From Ipomoea triloba (Eukaryota; Streptophyta; Magnoliopsida; Solanales; Convolvulaceae): 64,000 nucleotides of DNA. A program made the position numbers and the translations under genes. Location of the stretch: contig NC_044919.1 in assembly GCF_003576645.1 (NCBI RefSeq), positions 35,206,171 to 35,270,170 of the forward strand, in the 5' to 3' direction. Below are positions 28,147 to 39,430 of the stretch, in pieces. Below the pieces are notes generated by a model that searched no databases, was not told the origin of the DNA, and saw nothing but the letters and a program-made list of their open reading frames with translations. Position 1 is the first letter of the stretch. Every line of letters begins with the position of its first letter.

Positions 28147-29471
28147 TTTTCCCCCATTTTTCAGCTCTCCGTCGTCGTTTGTCTTCGCCGAGCCAGGGAG
28201 GATTTTACCTGTTCTGAAGTCACATCGACGGCGGTTCTTCAGCCCTTGATCAATTTCACTGCTTTACTGAGCAACGCCGCTCGAGGAAATTAAAAACAAG
28301 TGAAAAAAACCGGCCAAAAAAGGGGAAAATCTCGAAGGTATTAATAATAAAAAAAAGGAATCGTATTTGCAGGCTTCAACTGGGAGCCACTGGAAACCAG
28401 CCTTTGTTTATTCTCGTCGTGTAAGCTTCCCGTTTTTGTTCATGTGATTAGTGAGCTTATCTCAATCGTGCTTTGAAAATTTTGATGATTACTTGATTTC
28501 TTTGAATTGTTTTGAGTTAGGAGTTTGATTATAGTTTTGATTCGATTTATCGATATATGGAATACTCTAAGATGATATGCTGATGATTCCTTGATTTTTA
28601 TTGGCCTTTTCTAATGCGAGAGGGTCTATTTGACTTTAATTTATAAATGATGCCGAGAATAGGATTAAGTCGAGCTAAGAAATTCTTCGTGCTAGGGCTC
28701 AGAGTTTGAGCTTGATATGGTTTATGTCTGTATCTATGTTCTTAAGTAATAATCCTGCTTTTGAAGATTATTTCTGAGCAACTTTTTGGTTATACACTTT
28801 GATCTAATGATTTGTTTTGTTGATTGGTCTGACTGTAGATCCCTTTATGGCTTAATTCTACCTAAAAAACATGAGCTCCTATGGAAATTAAGTTGCCTGG
28901 CTGTGTTATGTTAATGATTACTGTGAATGGGTTTTGTTTTTTAATCAAAGTGCATACACAAAAGAAAATTTTGTTTTGATCTTGAGAGTTGGTTCAAAAG
29001 TTCCAGCATAAAAATCAGTCTTTGTATTGGGAACCTAGAAAACTTTTTCTGTTCCATCCCCGACTCTGTAATAATATGAAGTAGTACTATTATTTGGAAC
29101 ATAGACAGAGTTGGAAGATTCATATTAATTTTATACTAGAGTATTATTTAGTCTAATCAAGTATTGATGTTATCTTTAGTAGTTTTTAATATTTGACTCA
29201 CTGTCAATAAAATACTTTAATCTTGTAATTTTAACATTGAAGTACATTTTATTAGATACTTATCAAGTTATCAGTAAGTGCCAATCTTTAGCCAATAGTG
29301 ATCTTTCTTATTCCTCTTTCCATCTTTGCTCATGGTGTCTTTTGATGTTTGTTCATGTTGCATTTGCAGAGTTCTCATTTCTGCAAATCCATATATATTG
29401 ATTTTGTGGTCTGGTTTGTTGCAGAAGGCAATTCAAGTCCCCCACCTGAAGTGATCATTCAATAGTCCATA

Positions 29472-32400
29472 ATGACAGACATCAGTCCTATGACGGATAC
29501 ATCAACTGATGCAGATACTGAAGATAAAAACTCTAGGGTAATCAAAATGCTCTCAACTACTTCATCTCAATTTTCCTAGTGTCAGTACTCAACTCTTTTG
29601 GGGATGTTCCAACTCTATTAATTGACACTTAACATTTTGCACACTGGTGCTCAATCTTCCTAAAGTTTCTTTGTTTTTCCCTTTAGCTCATTAAGTGCCT
29701 CTTAACTACCTTGCACTTTTTCTATGCCTTGATCATATGTTAAAGATAATGATATGTGGCTGAGGAATCTTTTCCATTTCCCTTCTAGTTGGTCTAGAAA
29801 ATTTTCCCTTTGTTTGAAGGTAATTATTACCAATTTATTTATGCTGATTACAGTTTCCAAGTGATCAATCTCTAGGCACTGTGGCTTCCAATGGCAGTGA
29901 CAAGACAAAAGATCAAAAGGTCTACAACTTTTCAATATGAACAAGTTGTTTGAAAAATATGCAGGGATGATAATCTCCAATACTCTTCATGTGTGCAGAC
30001 ACTCCGCAGGCTTGCTCAAAATCGAGAAGCTGCAAGGAAGAGCCGTTTAAGAAAAAAGGTAGCGTCCTCTCTATTTAATTGCCATTTTTTAAAAATATAC
30101 ATTCCAATATATTACCCGTTTGGTTCCTGGAAAATGAATGCAATTTAAATTCCATGGGAAAAAAATTACTGGAAATTTTTTGGTAGGAGGAAAAGAAATT
30201 ATTGGGAATATTTTTGGTTGGGTTTAGAATTGTAAGGAATAATGAATATAAAGACCAATATGCCCCTACACAATAATAATGATTAAAAGTAATAGTATTT
30301 TATAAATTAAAATATTTTAAATTAAAGTATTATAATTATATATTTTATTATAATAAATAATAAATATTATAGCAGTATTTAAATGAGCATTATTTGATAA
30401 CTTTTCATCTCCAAACTATGTCCAATACAATCAAGTCATATGATGGCAGTTTGGTCATGCTAGGTCGAACTTTGTTCCCAAATGCCATGGAAAAAAAGAT
30501 ACCTAAGATGACCAAAGAAAATCTTCATATTTGAGGAATTCAAGTTCCTTTGGAAAAAAAAATTCCATGAACCAAACAGCAAAATTCAATTTTCCTTCAC
30601 TTTTAAGAATTCTAGTTCCTTGGAAAAAAAAAATTCAGCTAACCAAACTTAAATCTGTTTTGGCAACATTTCAAATTTCTGTTTTAGTTTTTACTATAAA
30701 ATATTAATCTACCTTAGATCTCGTTTTATTTTATAAAGAAAATTAATCTACCATAGATTTCCTTCGTGAACCTTGTGGGCAATCTGAAAGTATTGTGGTT
30801 ATGAAGCAACTCTATGTGGAGTAAGCTATCCATTCAAGTGAAAGAGTACATTTATGTTTCTCTTTTTATTATATTTCAATGTTCTTACATCTCTTCTATG
30901 AACTTTTTTTTTTTTTTTGAGTACTACTGACTCTGTTACAATGTAGTATTTGTTCATAGCTACTAGCTACTTTCTCTTCTATGAACTTTTATTATATTTG
31001 AAAGTAATATGGATAAGAAGTATCTGCATTGAAAGTAATATGGCTAGGTTTTCTTTCCCAAGTTGCATCAAGAAAGTTAAATCAATTTTGTATCTGCAGT
31101 TTCTTGAGTTAACAGCAGCCTTAGAAGCTAGTACATTAAACAACCTGATGAGGTTAAAATAGCTTCCCAGTTAATTGCTGTTTCAATTTCTACATGGTAT
31201 GAGATTTTCATTCTGCATTTGAAGTTGGCAAAGCTATCTGGTCTATTTATCTCCTACATTGAAGTGGCTTTTGCCCACAGCCCCAAGTTGCTTCCAAAAG
31301 AATCAAATTAAAATATCCAGACCTAACTAAAGTTGAGATCAAGGCTTACTTGAGTATTGGAGTTTGTCCTCTGTGTTCACATGAATTTTCTTGATACTGG
31401 TTTCAAATTTAAAGAAAGTTAACCCTTGAGGTGGGCATGTGTACTATACATATTTTTCTCAATTGGCTTTATTGTAATAATCTTTATCTCAAATGATGAT
31501 GATGTGTGAAATTTTAACTCTTCATTCTTTACCTGTGCCATTGCTGCTGTAGGCATATGTCCAACAGTTAGAGAACAGCAGAATGAAGCTGTCACAAATT
31601 GAGCAGGAGCTCCAGCGAGCTCGACAACAGGTTTTTTCTGAGCAGTTAATTTGGAGTTGTTACTTAGTCTTAAACTATAACAACATGATGATGATGCTAA
31701 ATTGCAGCATTACTAGTCTTTGTAACTGAACAGTTTAATTTATGAAGCATTCTTTTTTCATTGAAGGGCATATTTATTTCAAGTTCAGGAGATCACTCGC
31801 AATCCATGAGTGGAAATGGTATACATTTGTGCTTTTGAATCATGACATTATGCTTCTCATTTTATGTTTAAAATTCTGATTTCCCTATAAAGTGCACATT
31901 AATGTAAATTATTGCTTGTTAATGCAAGGTATATCAAATGTTTTTTTGTAGAATTGCTGAAGATCTCACAAGATGATGCAATAATAGAGACATAATATTA
32001 TCCTTTTCTAAATTACTGTATTGTCTGATATACTTTGGTCAAAGAGCAAAGAACTTTGCCTGATATGGCTAAACATAGATTGGAGTTTGAGGATGAAACT
32101 AATAATTAACTAGCGTAGGAAGTCCAAATTATGTAGTCACACGCAAATCTCAACACCTTATATGCTATGTTACAAACTATGTTTTGTAACTATTTGGAAC
32201 TCTATGAATTATATGCCCTATATTAAGACACTATGGTCCTGGCTGTCCAGGATCAGCAAGTAGTGCTGAAATTCAGAGTTGAATTGTTGGAGATCTAAAA
32301 AGTAAGTTCATATGAAAGAGGAAAAGAGAGCACAGAAAGAGGAATGTAGATCCTCTATGCAGTGCAGAATATATAACATGAGAAAAGGTCTGTGTACAGC

Positions 32401-33747
32401 AGTTGGTCAAATATTTGGAAATCTAGATTATAAGATGCTCATATAATCATATTTGAAATACAAGGGCTTTAGACCTTTGTTGTGTTTTGGGCGTAAACTA
32501 GAGTTTAGTGAAAGCATGGAAGGGGTTCATGGTAACTCCTTGTGAACTTAATTTCTGATTGAGCACCATGTTGTGTGATAAAAAGGTCTATATTTGAACC
32601 CTTTTGCAACTCATTTATGACCCATTTTATGGTATCTATTTGAATTCATGTTACATAAACTCTTATTCTTCTAGGAGCCATGGCATTCGATGTAGAATAT
32701 TCACGTTGGGTGGATGAGCAAAATAAACGTATCAATGAGCTAAGAGGAGCTGTTAATTCTCATGCTGGTGACGGTGAACTTCGCATTATTGTGGATAGCA
32801 TCTTGGCACACTATGATGACATTTTCAGGATAAAAGCAGATGCTGCAAAAGGTGATGTCTTCCATATTTTATCAGGCATGTGGAAAACTCCTGCTGAAAG
32901 ATGCTTCCTATGGTTGGGTGGATTTCGTTCATCTGAACTCCTTAAGGTATGGGCCACTTTTTATTTCCTTGTCTAAAATGATTACACAAGGTTGGTAAAG
33001 CCGGTCTTTTGCTCTTCTTCAATGGACATGTGACTTTCTAGGAATTCTTTTCTCTATAAAACTAATGTAGATTTTAGTAACATATGTGGGAATCTTATAG
33101 CCACTAAACCTACTTAGACAGTTTTTGTTCACTGATTTGCTAGCAACATTGTAATTGTGTTGCATGTTGCATTTTTCTTGAACAATACTTGCGATGCAAC
33201 TTTATCTGTTTTCTTTTTAATTTATCAACTAGTTTCTAGAGTCTGACACGTGTGTTTGTAGTTGCTTATAAACCATTTGGAGCCTTTAACCGAACAGCAG
33301 TTATTGGCCATCCACAACTTGCAAGAGACATCTCAACAGGCTGAAGATACCTTGTCCCAGGGAATGGAGGCATTGCAGCAATCCTTGGCTGAGACGCTGA
33401 TCGGGACTCTTGGCTCTTCAAGCTCATCAGGAAATGTTGCGAATTATATGGGTCAAATGGCCATGGCAATGGGGAAGGTTGGAGCTCTCGAGGGGTTTAT
33501 ATGCCAGGTGTTCGATCATTGTTTTCACTCATTTAATACACGCCTATTTATTTCAATTTACAGCAATATATAGGGTTGGATGATAAGATGTTGATTTCAG
33601 GCTGATAAGCTGCGGCAGTCGACATTGCAACAACTGCATAACATATTGACTACTCGCCAATCAGCCCGCGCTCTTCTCGCCATCAACGACTACTTCTCAC
33701 GCCTTCGAGCACTAAGTTCTCTCTGGCTCGCTCGTCCTAGGGAGTAA
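29472..33747 (+). CDS. TGA2: TGA-type bZIP transcription factor, clade II (TGA2/5/6)
   Basis: Nuclear bZIP factor that binds TGACG motifs and partners NPR1-type coactivators in salicylate responses. Eight coding exons: 29472-29537, 29854-29919, 29999-30058, 31553-31630, 31767-31818, 32675-32946, 33262-33507, 33601-33747, giving 328 residues, the typical length of clade II. The basic region RRLAQNREAARKSRLRKK is at about 47-64, followed by a short leucine zipper (YVQQLENSRMKL). The DOG1-type domain fills the C-terminal half with the hallmarks FRIKADAAKGDVFH, GMWKTPAERCFLWLGGFR, YMGQMAMAMGK, LTTRQSARALLAI and the end SLWLARPRE. An untranslated first exon probably ends near 28419 (GTGTAAGC donor), with the start codon in the next exon after an acceptor at about 29424. 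TGA2, TGA5 and TGA6 are too alike to separate by eye. The 1.5-kb intron after the basic region holds a TIR element. Confidence 0.95.
30115..30648. mobile_element. Probable TIR element with TTA flanks (534 bp)
   Basis: CCCGTTTGGTTCCTGG at the left is matched by AGCTAACCAAAC at the right, i.e. GTTTGGTT in inverted orientation. Both ends abut TTA (30112-30114 and 30649-30651), consistent with PIF/Harbinger target preference. AATTCCATGG-type subterminal motifs recur internally. The terminal repeat is short and diverged, so confidence is moderate. It is in the third TGA coding intron. Confidence 0.45.
30905..30975 (-). repeat. SINE-like repeat, copy 5, 3' part
   Basis: A T run, then GAGTACTACTGACTCTGTTA, CAATGTAGTATTTGTTCATA and GCTACTAGCTACTTTCTC. 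It matches the 3' halves at 21030 and 11704. It is in the TGA intron, downstream of the TIR element. Confidence 0.5.
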
Positions 33748-33799
33748 CTAACTTCCTTTACGCAACCCAATGAAGATTCATAGGGGCACTTGTATATGA

Positions 33800-35094
33800 G
33801 AATTCTCTGCCTAGAAGTTGTGATCTTGCTCGATCCCTCCAGTTTTGGAAGCCAGTGCTGCATTTATCCCTAATTATCGAGATTTCGTGACACCATTATA
33901 GTTAACTTGTTCATGTTGTACGGTTTATACTTCCTGTTTATCCGGTGTTGTCTGAACATTAGTGTTACAGTTGCTAATTTGTAATATAGATATAGATGTG
34001 ATGTGGCTCGTGAATTGTTATATGTAATCTTTAGCATATCTAACAGTAACAGTGATGCATAATGGAAAGGCTACAATGTTGATGACCTCCCATGTGTGAA
34101 GTGTAATACAATGCTTTTGATGTTTTTTGTTTTTTTTTTTGGAAAAATTATTTCCGGTATTTTGTAATTAAATTAAGTTTTGATTAATTTAGAGTCAGAT
34201 TACTATTGAAGTTCATACAATGATTAGTTATCTATTGTTGGAACTCATTTGAGGACAAGTTCTTTTGTTGTTGAGACAAGTTTCCTTGTCGGATTTCATT
34301 TGAGAATTAACTTCCTCATCATTAATTTTCCATTCAATAGTTTCAATTCAATATTAAAACATTAGATTTAACTTGTTTTACTCTTTTTCTTCATTTTTTT
34401 TTTCTTTTTTTTTTTAGATTATAATATCACTAAAGTGGATCTTTTGATTTGTATTATATATATATATATATAAAATTAAAATCTAACCCGAAATATAAAT
34501 ATGTGTGTAAGAATTCCACATACCAAGGACAGAAGAAGTGAAGAACTAGTCGTTCGTACAAGCACATGAGCTACATGATTTGCTGATCTCTTGACATGGC
34601 GAACCGTAACGTTCCCAATGCCATTAGCAATCATATTAATTAGAGCAGAAGTTTAAACAATCAAACTCCACAATGATGTCATGCACAGAGCGACGCTTCC
34701 TTCACTGCCATCGAATCATGGGAAAAGGTATATATGTTAACCCGCAATAAAATACTGAATAAAATTACATTATTTCGTCCATTAAATATGTAAAATTAAG
34801 TCTATATTGTACTTGAGTGGTTCACCGAAACTTTTCTTAATCAGGAGGTCTAATTGTGCTATTTTTTGATTTAGGGGTAAATTTAACTCTTTTTTTTTTT
34901 TAAATGCAAAATGAAATCTCATTTTTATTTAACATGTGGTAAACTAATTAAGTACGCTAATTTTTTAGAGATCCATAAAAAAAGGGAGAGAGGAATTGAA
35001 GGTATAAATATGGGTGAGAATCATTTAGGCAAGTGAGAAGAGGACTGCATCCTCTATCCATTCTCCGATCCTCCATCTCCACCCCGCCATCGCC
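33800..35094. other. Intergenic region, no gene seen
   Basis: TGA 3' UTR (to about 34060), AT-rich spacer with a (TA)n run near 34455, then the promoter and short leader of the RIN4/NOI-type gene. Nothing else recognised. Confidence 0.5.
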
Positions 35095-36984
35095 ATGGAT
35101 GTCCATATGGAGGTAAGCAACACCAAGCTGTATTCTTTTTAAAATTTTTTTGGATTTATTTCTGATCTCTATATTTTTATTTTTAATTTTATTTTTAAAA
35201 TTAAAAATCAGTTTTGTAGTTATATACATTCGTGATGATTTCGTTGGATAATGCTAATGATTAATGTGTTTTGATGTTTCATTTATTGGATAATTGTTTG
35301 AATTGATTATCATTTCATGTTTAATTTGCAGCTCCTGCATATATGCATGCGGATTAATCTTAAATATATGCACACATACCTCCTACTAAAATTATATTAT
35401 TTGATCTTAGGAGTTGGGATATATATATGGCAAAATCTAATATAAAATCATTCATGAGACGGGTGCTTTTATAAATATTTCTTATTATTTGGATTTCCCT
35501 ATTACACTTTTCTTAAGGAATAATCAATCAATTTATTTGGATTAGTATTATATATATTTTCTCATAAGTCATAATTATTGAACTCCTAAATATTATATTT
35601 TTTTTGTTAAAAATATTACTACATTTTTTCTTATAAAAACAAACAATTTATCCCTAATTAGTATTACATTTTCCAGCATATGTATTACTCCTTCTCGTCG
35701 CATTTTATGTGTCTGATTCGATTAACGAGACTTGACGGCAGTTATTTCTACTTCAACTTTTCATAATGTTAAGTTTAATATTATTATATAAAATTCATAT
35801 ATTTAAAAACTACATTAAAAATAGGAAAAATGATCCAATAGACTTTCCAACTTTACTAAAAAGTGCAATTAGGCCCTTCAACTTTAAAAAATTTAAACTT
35901 GCCATTTTAGGGCATATAAACCCAGTAGTCGGTTATTCACCATGAATAACCGATTATTTAAGATTCCGGCTACATTTCAGTGAATAAAAATTTCGGAGAC
36001 CATAATTTTTATTTTTTATTTTTTTAAAATCAGGTGGCCGAATGAGAGGACGACCACCAGCAGTCGCCTTCTCCATTGAAGATGGCGACCTCTGGTCTTC
36101 CTCTCCGATGGAGAAGGCGACCATCTCCAGTGGAGAAGATGACTAGTACGGTCGTCTTTTTCGGTGGAAATGGTTACCGGTAATTGTTTTTAACAGTGTT
36201 GAACAGTGATTAGCAGCGATCAATGGTGGTCAACGTCGATAATTTACCATAACCTGTTGGTTACTAGTAAATTAGACTTGTTTGTCTTATTTTGATAAGT
36301 TCGAGTGTTTAATTATATATTTTTTAAAGTTGAAGGACCTAATTACACTTTTGAGTAAAGTTGAAAGGTCTATTTGACATTTTTCCTTAAAAAAATACTA
36401 CTCCGTATTAAACAAATAAACAAAATTAAATTTAAAAAGAATTAAAAATACTAAAGAAAGTATAGAGGGAATACATTTCCATCTTATCTAACCTGTCTCA
36501 CCTTAAGATATGCCTACATGGCTACATACATATTTTGATTGCATTGCATTGCATTTTTGATTGATTAGCTACGATGAGTAGTAAATTAAAAAAGAATGAA
36601 TGAATTGAATACAGAGGCCGAGGAGGTCAGTGCCACAATTTGGGGGATGGGACCAGAAAGGGGGAGGAGGTGGAAGCGGCGGAGGCGAGGAGGGTACAAA
36701 TTACACAGTGGTTTTCACGCAAGCCAGAGCCGACAGAAAACAACACAAGACCGAGTTACCCACTGCCCCTCCCCTTCATAATACCACCAACAGCGCCTTC
36801 GCAATCCCGCCTCCCCACCAGAGCGCCTTTGCAATCCCGCCCCCACACCAGAGCGCCTTCGCCATCCCGCCCCCACACCAGAGCGCCTTCTCAAATCCGC
36901 CCCCACACCATAAACAACAACTTCATCTTCATCACCATCATCATCAAAACACCACTGTAACCATTAATGATGCTTCTGTTAAGG

Positions 36985-37022
<38 letters not shown>

Positions 37023-38232
37023 GTATATATATGTGTGTGTTCATAATCACGGTATACAGGAATGTTTGGAAGCATGCAATCATGTAATAATTGTCGAACT
37101 ACTGAAGGATTACACCGCACTTACTACGTGATTGCACGCTACGGGATACAAGAATGTTTGGAAGTCGTTGCAGTGCAATCACGTAGTAATTGTGGTGCAA
37201 CTATTTAGTAGTTCGCATGTTAAGACTGGTTCGCATTGATTACGATATTTTTGACCACTAAGTTATACTGATATAGTTTTTTCTCCTCAATTGTAAATAC
37301 ATCAAAACTTTTTCTCTCAATTATCCTTGAAGTGGTTAATTTTACCCAATTTTTAATATAATTAAAGTAATTAATTATAAAACATCCAACTTGAAAATGT
37401 AAAATTTGAAGTAGTTTTATATAATACTAAGAGTTTGAATAAAATACACTATGTCATTAACTAAGAGTTTAAATTGTAGAAAAAGCTTCCAAATTTAAGT
37501 TTCTAGGCTACATACTCTCTTACATATGAGAGTTCTATTAATGGCTGGGTTAAATTAGCCACTTTGAGATAATTAAATGGGAAAATATAATATGTTGATA
37601 TTTGAAGAGAAAAATGACTATATCACTATAATTTAGGGATCAAAATTATTATATTTTATATGTATAGTATATTTTGGTTTTGTTGTGATTCATGTCCCTT
37701 GGTCAAATGCATGCACATGGGTCATAAGTCATAACATGTTAATTTGGTCATGGACAAATGAACCAAATTCAATTCAAAGTCTAGTTTTTATAATAATGGT
37801 AAATGGTAAATTTTGAAAAAAGTAAGAACATTTCACGCATTTTAGATTGAATTTGGTATCGGAAAATATTGTGTACTCCCATTTTCTACTCTCAAATTTT
37901 ACTCCCATAAGCAAAATCTTGATGTTTACACTTGTATTGGGACCCAAATGAAAAAAGTAGCTTATCAGTATGGCCACATCCATGAGTACAATTTAATGAG
38001 TAAGATTTGGGAGTCCATGTAGTAGAACTATTCTGCATTAGTAGTAGTATATTAGTTTAGAAGCATCTCCAATACATACACAACTATTATATATCTCTTT
38101 AAGCAAACATATTATTACGTAGTATTATTTATTTATTTGTTATAATTTGTAGTTTCTAATACATGTGAAGTTGTTTTGTTTGTGCAGAGGAAAAAGGGGG
38201 TTCTTTCCTGCTTTAGCTGTTTTAGTGGTTGA
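35095..38232 (+). CDS. Small RIN4/NOI-family protein with a four-copy SAFAIPPPHQ repeat
   Basis: Three exons, 35095-35112 (six codons), 36615-36983 and 38188-38232, all phase 0, give 143 residues. The NOI motif begins right after the first junction: RPRRSVPQFGGWDQK, a Gly-rich loop, then TNYTVVFTQARADRKQHK (to about residue 52). This is the pattern VPxFGxWD...YTxxFxxAR of NOI and RIN4 proteins. The C-terminus RKKGVLSCFSCFSG has the basic patch and paired Cys used for palmitoylation in RIN4-like proteins, so plasma-membrane attachment is likely. Between them are four tandem copies of SAFAIPPPHQ (66-105) and a His-rich tract. RIN4 itself has two NOI domains and guards immune receptors; this protein has one. 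The tiny first exon and the small last exon are short enough to be missed by gene finders. Role in immunity is inferred from the family only. Confidence 0.88.
35824..36386. mobile_element. Mutator-type foldback MITE, copy 3 (563 bp)
   Basis: The left arm GGAAAAATGATCCAATAG pairs with the right arm ending CTATTTGACATTTTTCC over about 70 bp. The flanking 9-mers TTAAAAATA (35815-35823) and TTAAAAAAA (36387-36395) differ at one base. The interior has AGTCGCCTTCTCCATTG and GGAGAAGGCGACCATC, the same family motif as copies 1 and 2. It lies in intron 1 of the RIN4/NOI-type gene. Confidence 0.78.
36791..36910 (+). repeat. Four tandem 30-bp coding repeats
   Basis: Units at 36791-36820, 36821-36850, 36851-36880 and 36881-36910, each built on GAGCGCCTTCGC..TCCCGC followed by CCCCACACCA. 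The period is ten codons, so copy-number change keeps the frame. The fourth unit is the most diverged (SAFSNPPPHH). Confidence 0.95.
36986..37040. repeat. Compound CT/TA/TG microsatellite
   Basis: (CT)n then (TA)n then (TG)n, directly after the donor site of intron 2 of the RIN4/NOI-type gene. Confidence 0.85.
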
Positions 38233-39430
38233 TTAATGTAATGTACATGGTTTCAAAAAAAAAAATGTAATGTACATCCCAACCTGGAAGATGAATAACA
38301 TCCATGTTGTATATCATCAATATCTATCTATATCTTCCTATTTATAATTTGCATTAATTTAACACTTTCACAGTCTATATGACATGATCAGAGATGTCCA
38401 AAATGCTTTGTAACCGGTAGAGATCAGACCCAGATGTATGCATGTTTCATATGTTTTTATAACATGAAATTGCATCATCTTTTATCTTTACAACCAATTT
38501 AACTTGTCTGTATGTGTTTATAAATTATATATGGTAATGCATTATTTCCCCGTACCATACTCCGAAAAGGGAACAATGAAATATATTACACATAATTACT
38601 CTTATATTTATTATTAAAAAAAAGTGTAACAATTATTTCATATAATTTCTTTAGATCGATATGAAATATACATTGTACTAAAATATCAAATAAATCCTCA
38701 AATTAGAAACATTCAAGTGCACTTGTAATATAGCGCATTTTGATTAATTAGCCTAGACCAAAATATCTATCTTGTATTGTAGATCTAGTCCAAAAATAAC
38801 ATTTAAATTTTGTATTTATAATTGACACATTCTGTACCTACAGTTGACAATTTTTATATATGTAGTTATCATATTATGTATGTACCTGTAACTATCATAT
38901 TATGTGTCAGCAATTAGAGTTATTTATTCATGTGTACAGAAACTGTTAATTATAAATACAAAATGTATTAACTGAAGGCACAAAATACTTGTATCAGGTT
39001 CACAATACAATATGAATAAGGATTGCAACTAGTCATAGAGTATTATGCCCTGTCAGAAGTATTTTTACGCACTAAACTCATCATTCTCAATTGGAACTAC
39101 AAGAAGGAACAAAGACAAAAAAAAAAGGAAATCTCATAAAATAAAATAAAAAACAATAAAGGAAATACATTTCAGGATCTGAGATCCGATCCGAAAACAA
39201 AACTGCAGATCCAACTGTCAAAAATTCTGATACAGTTTTTTATCAGTGTACCAATAAGTGCCAATTGTTGAACATACAATCACACCATGAAATGAGCCAA
39301 TTCAAATCCTCTCCATTTTCTATAGTATTAATTTTTGTTTTCTTGGAACAGAAAATCAGGGAAAATTGTAAAATTTAGGTGGAGAACTAGAGATAATTAG
39401 TTGACAAGAGATGCTTCAAACAACACAAAC
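38233..39430. other. Convergent intergenic region, no gene seen
   Basis: Lies between the 3' ends of the RIN4/NOI-type gene (plus) and CCT7 (minus). AT-rich, with a duplicated AATGTAATGTACAT motif at 38235-38280. No open frame or element recognised. Confidence 0.5.

Noticed and set aside
36596..36781. Arg-rich plus-strand frame from 36596
   Set aside because: Wrong frame of exon 2 of the RIN4/NOI-type gene; the frame entered from the 18-nt first exon gives the conserved VPQFGGWD motif.
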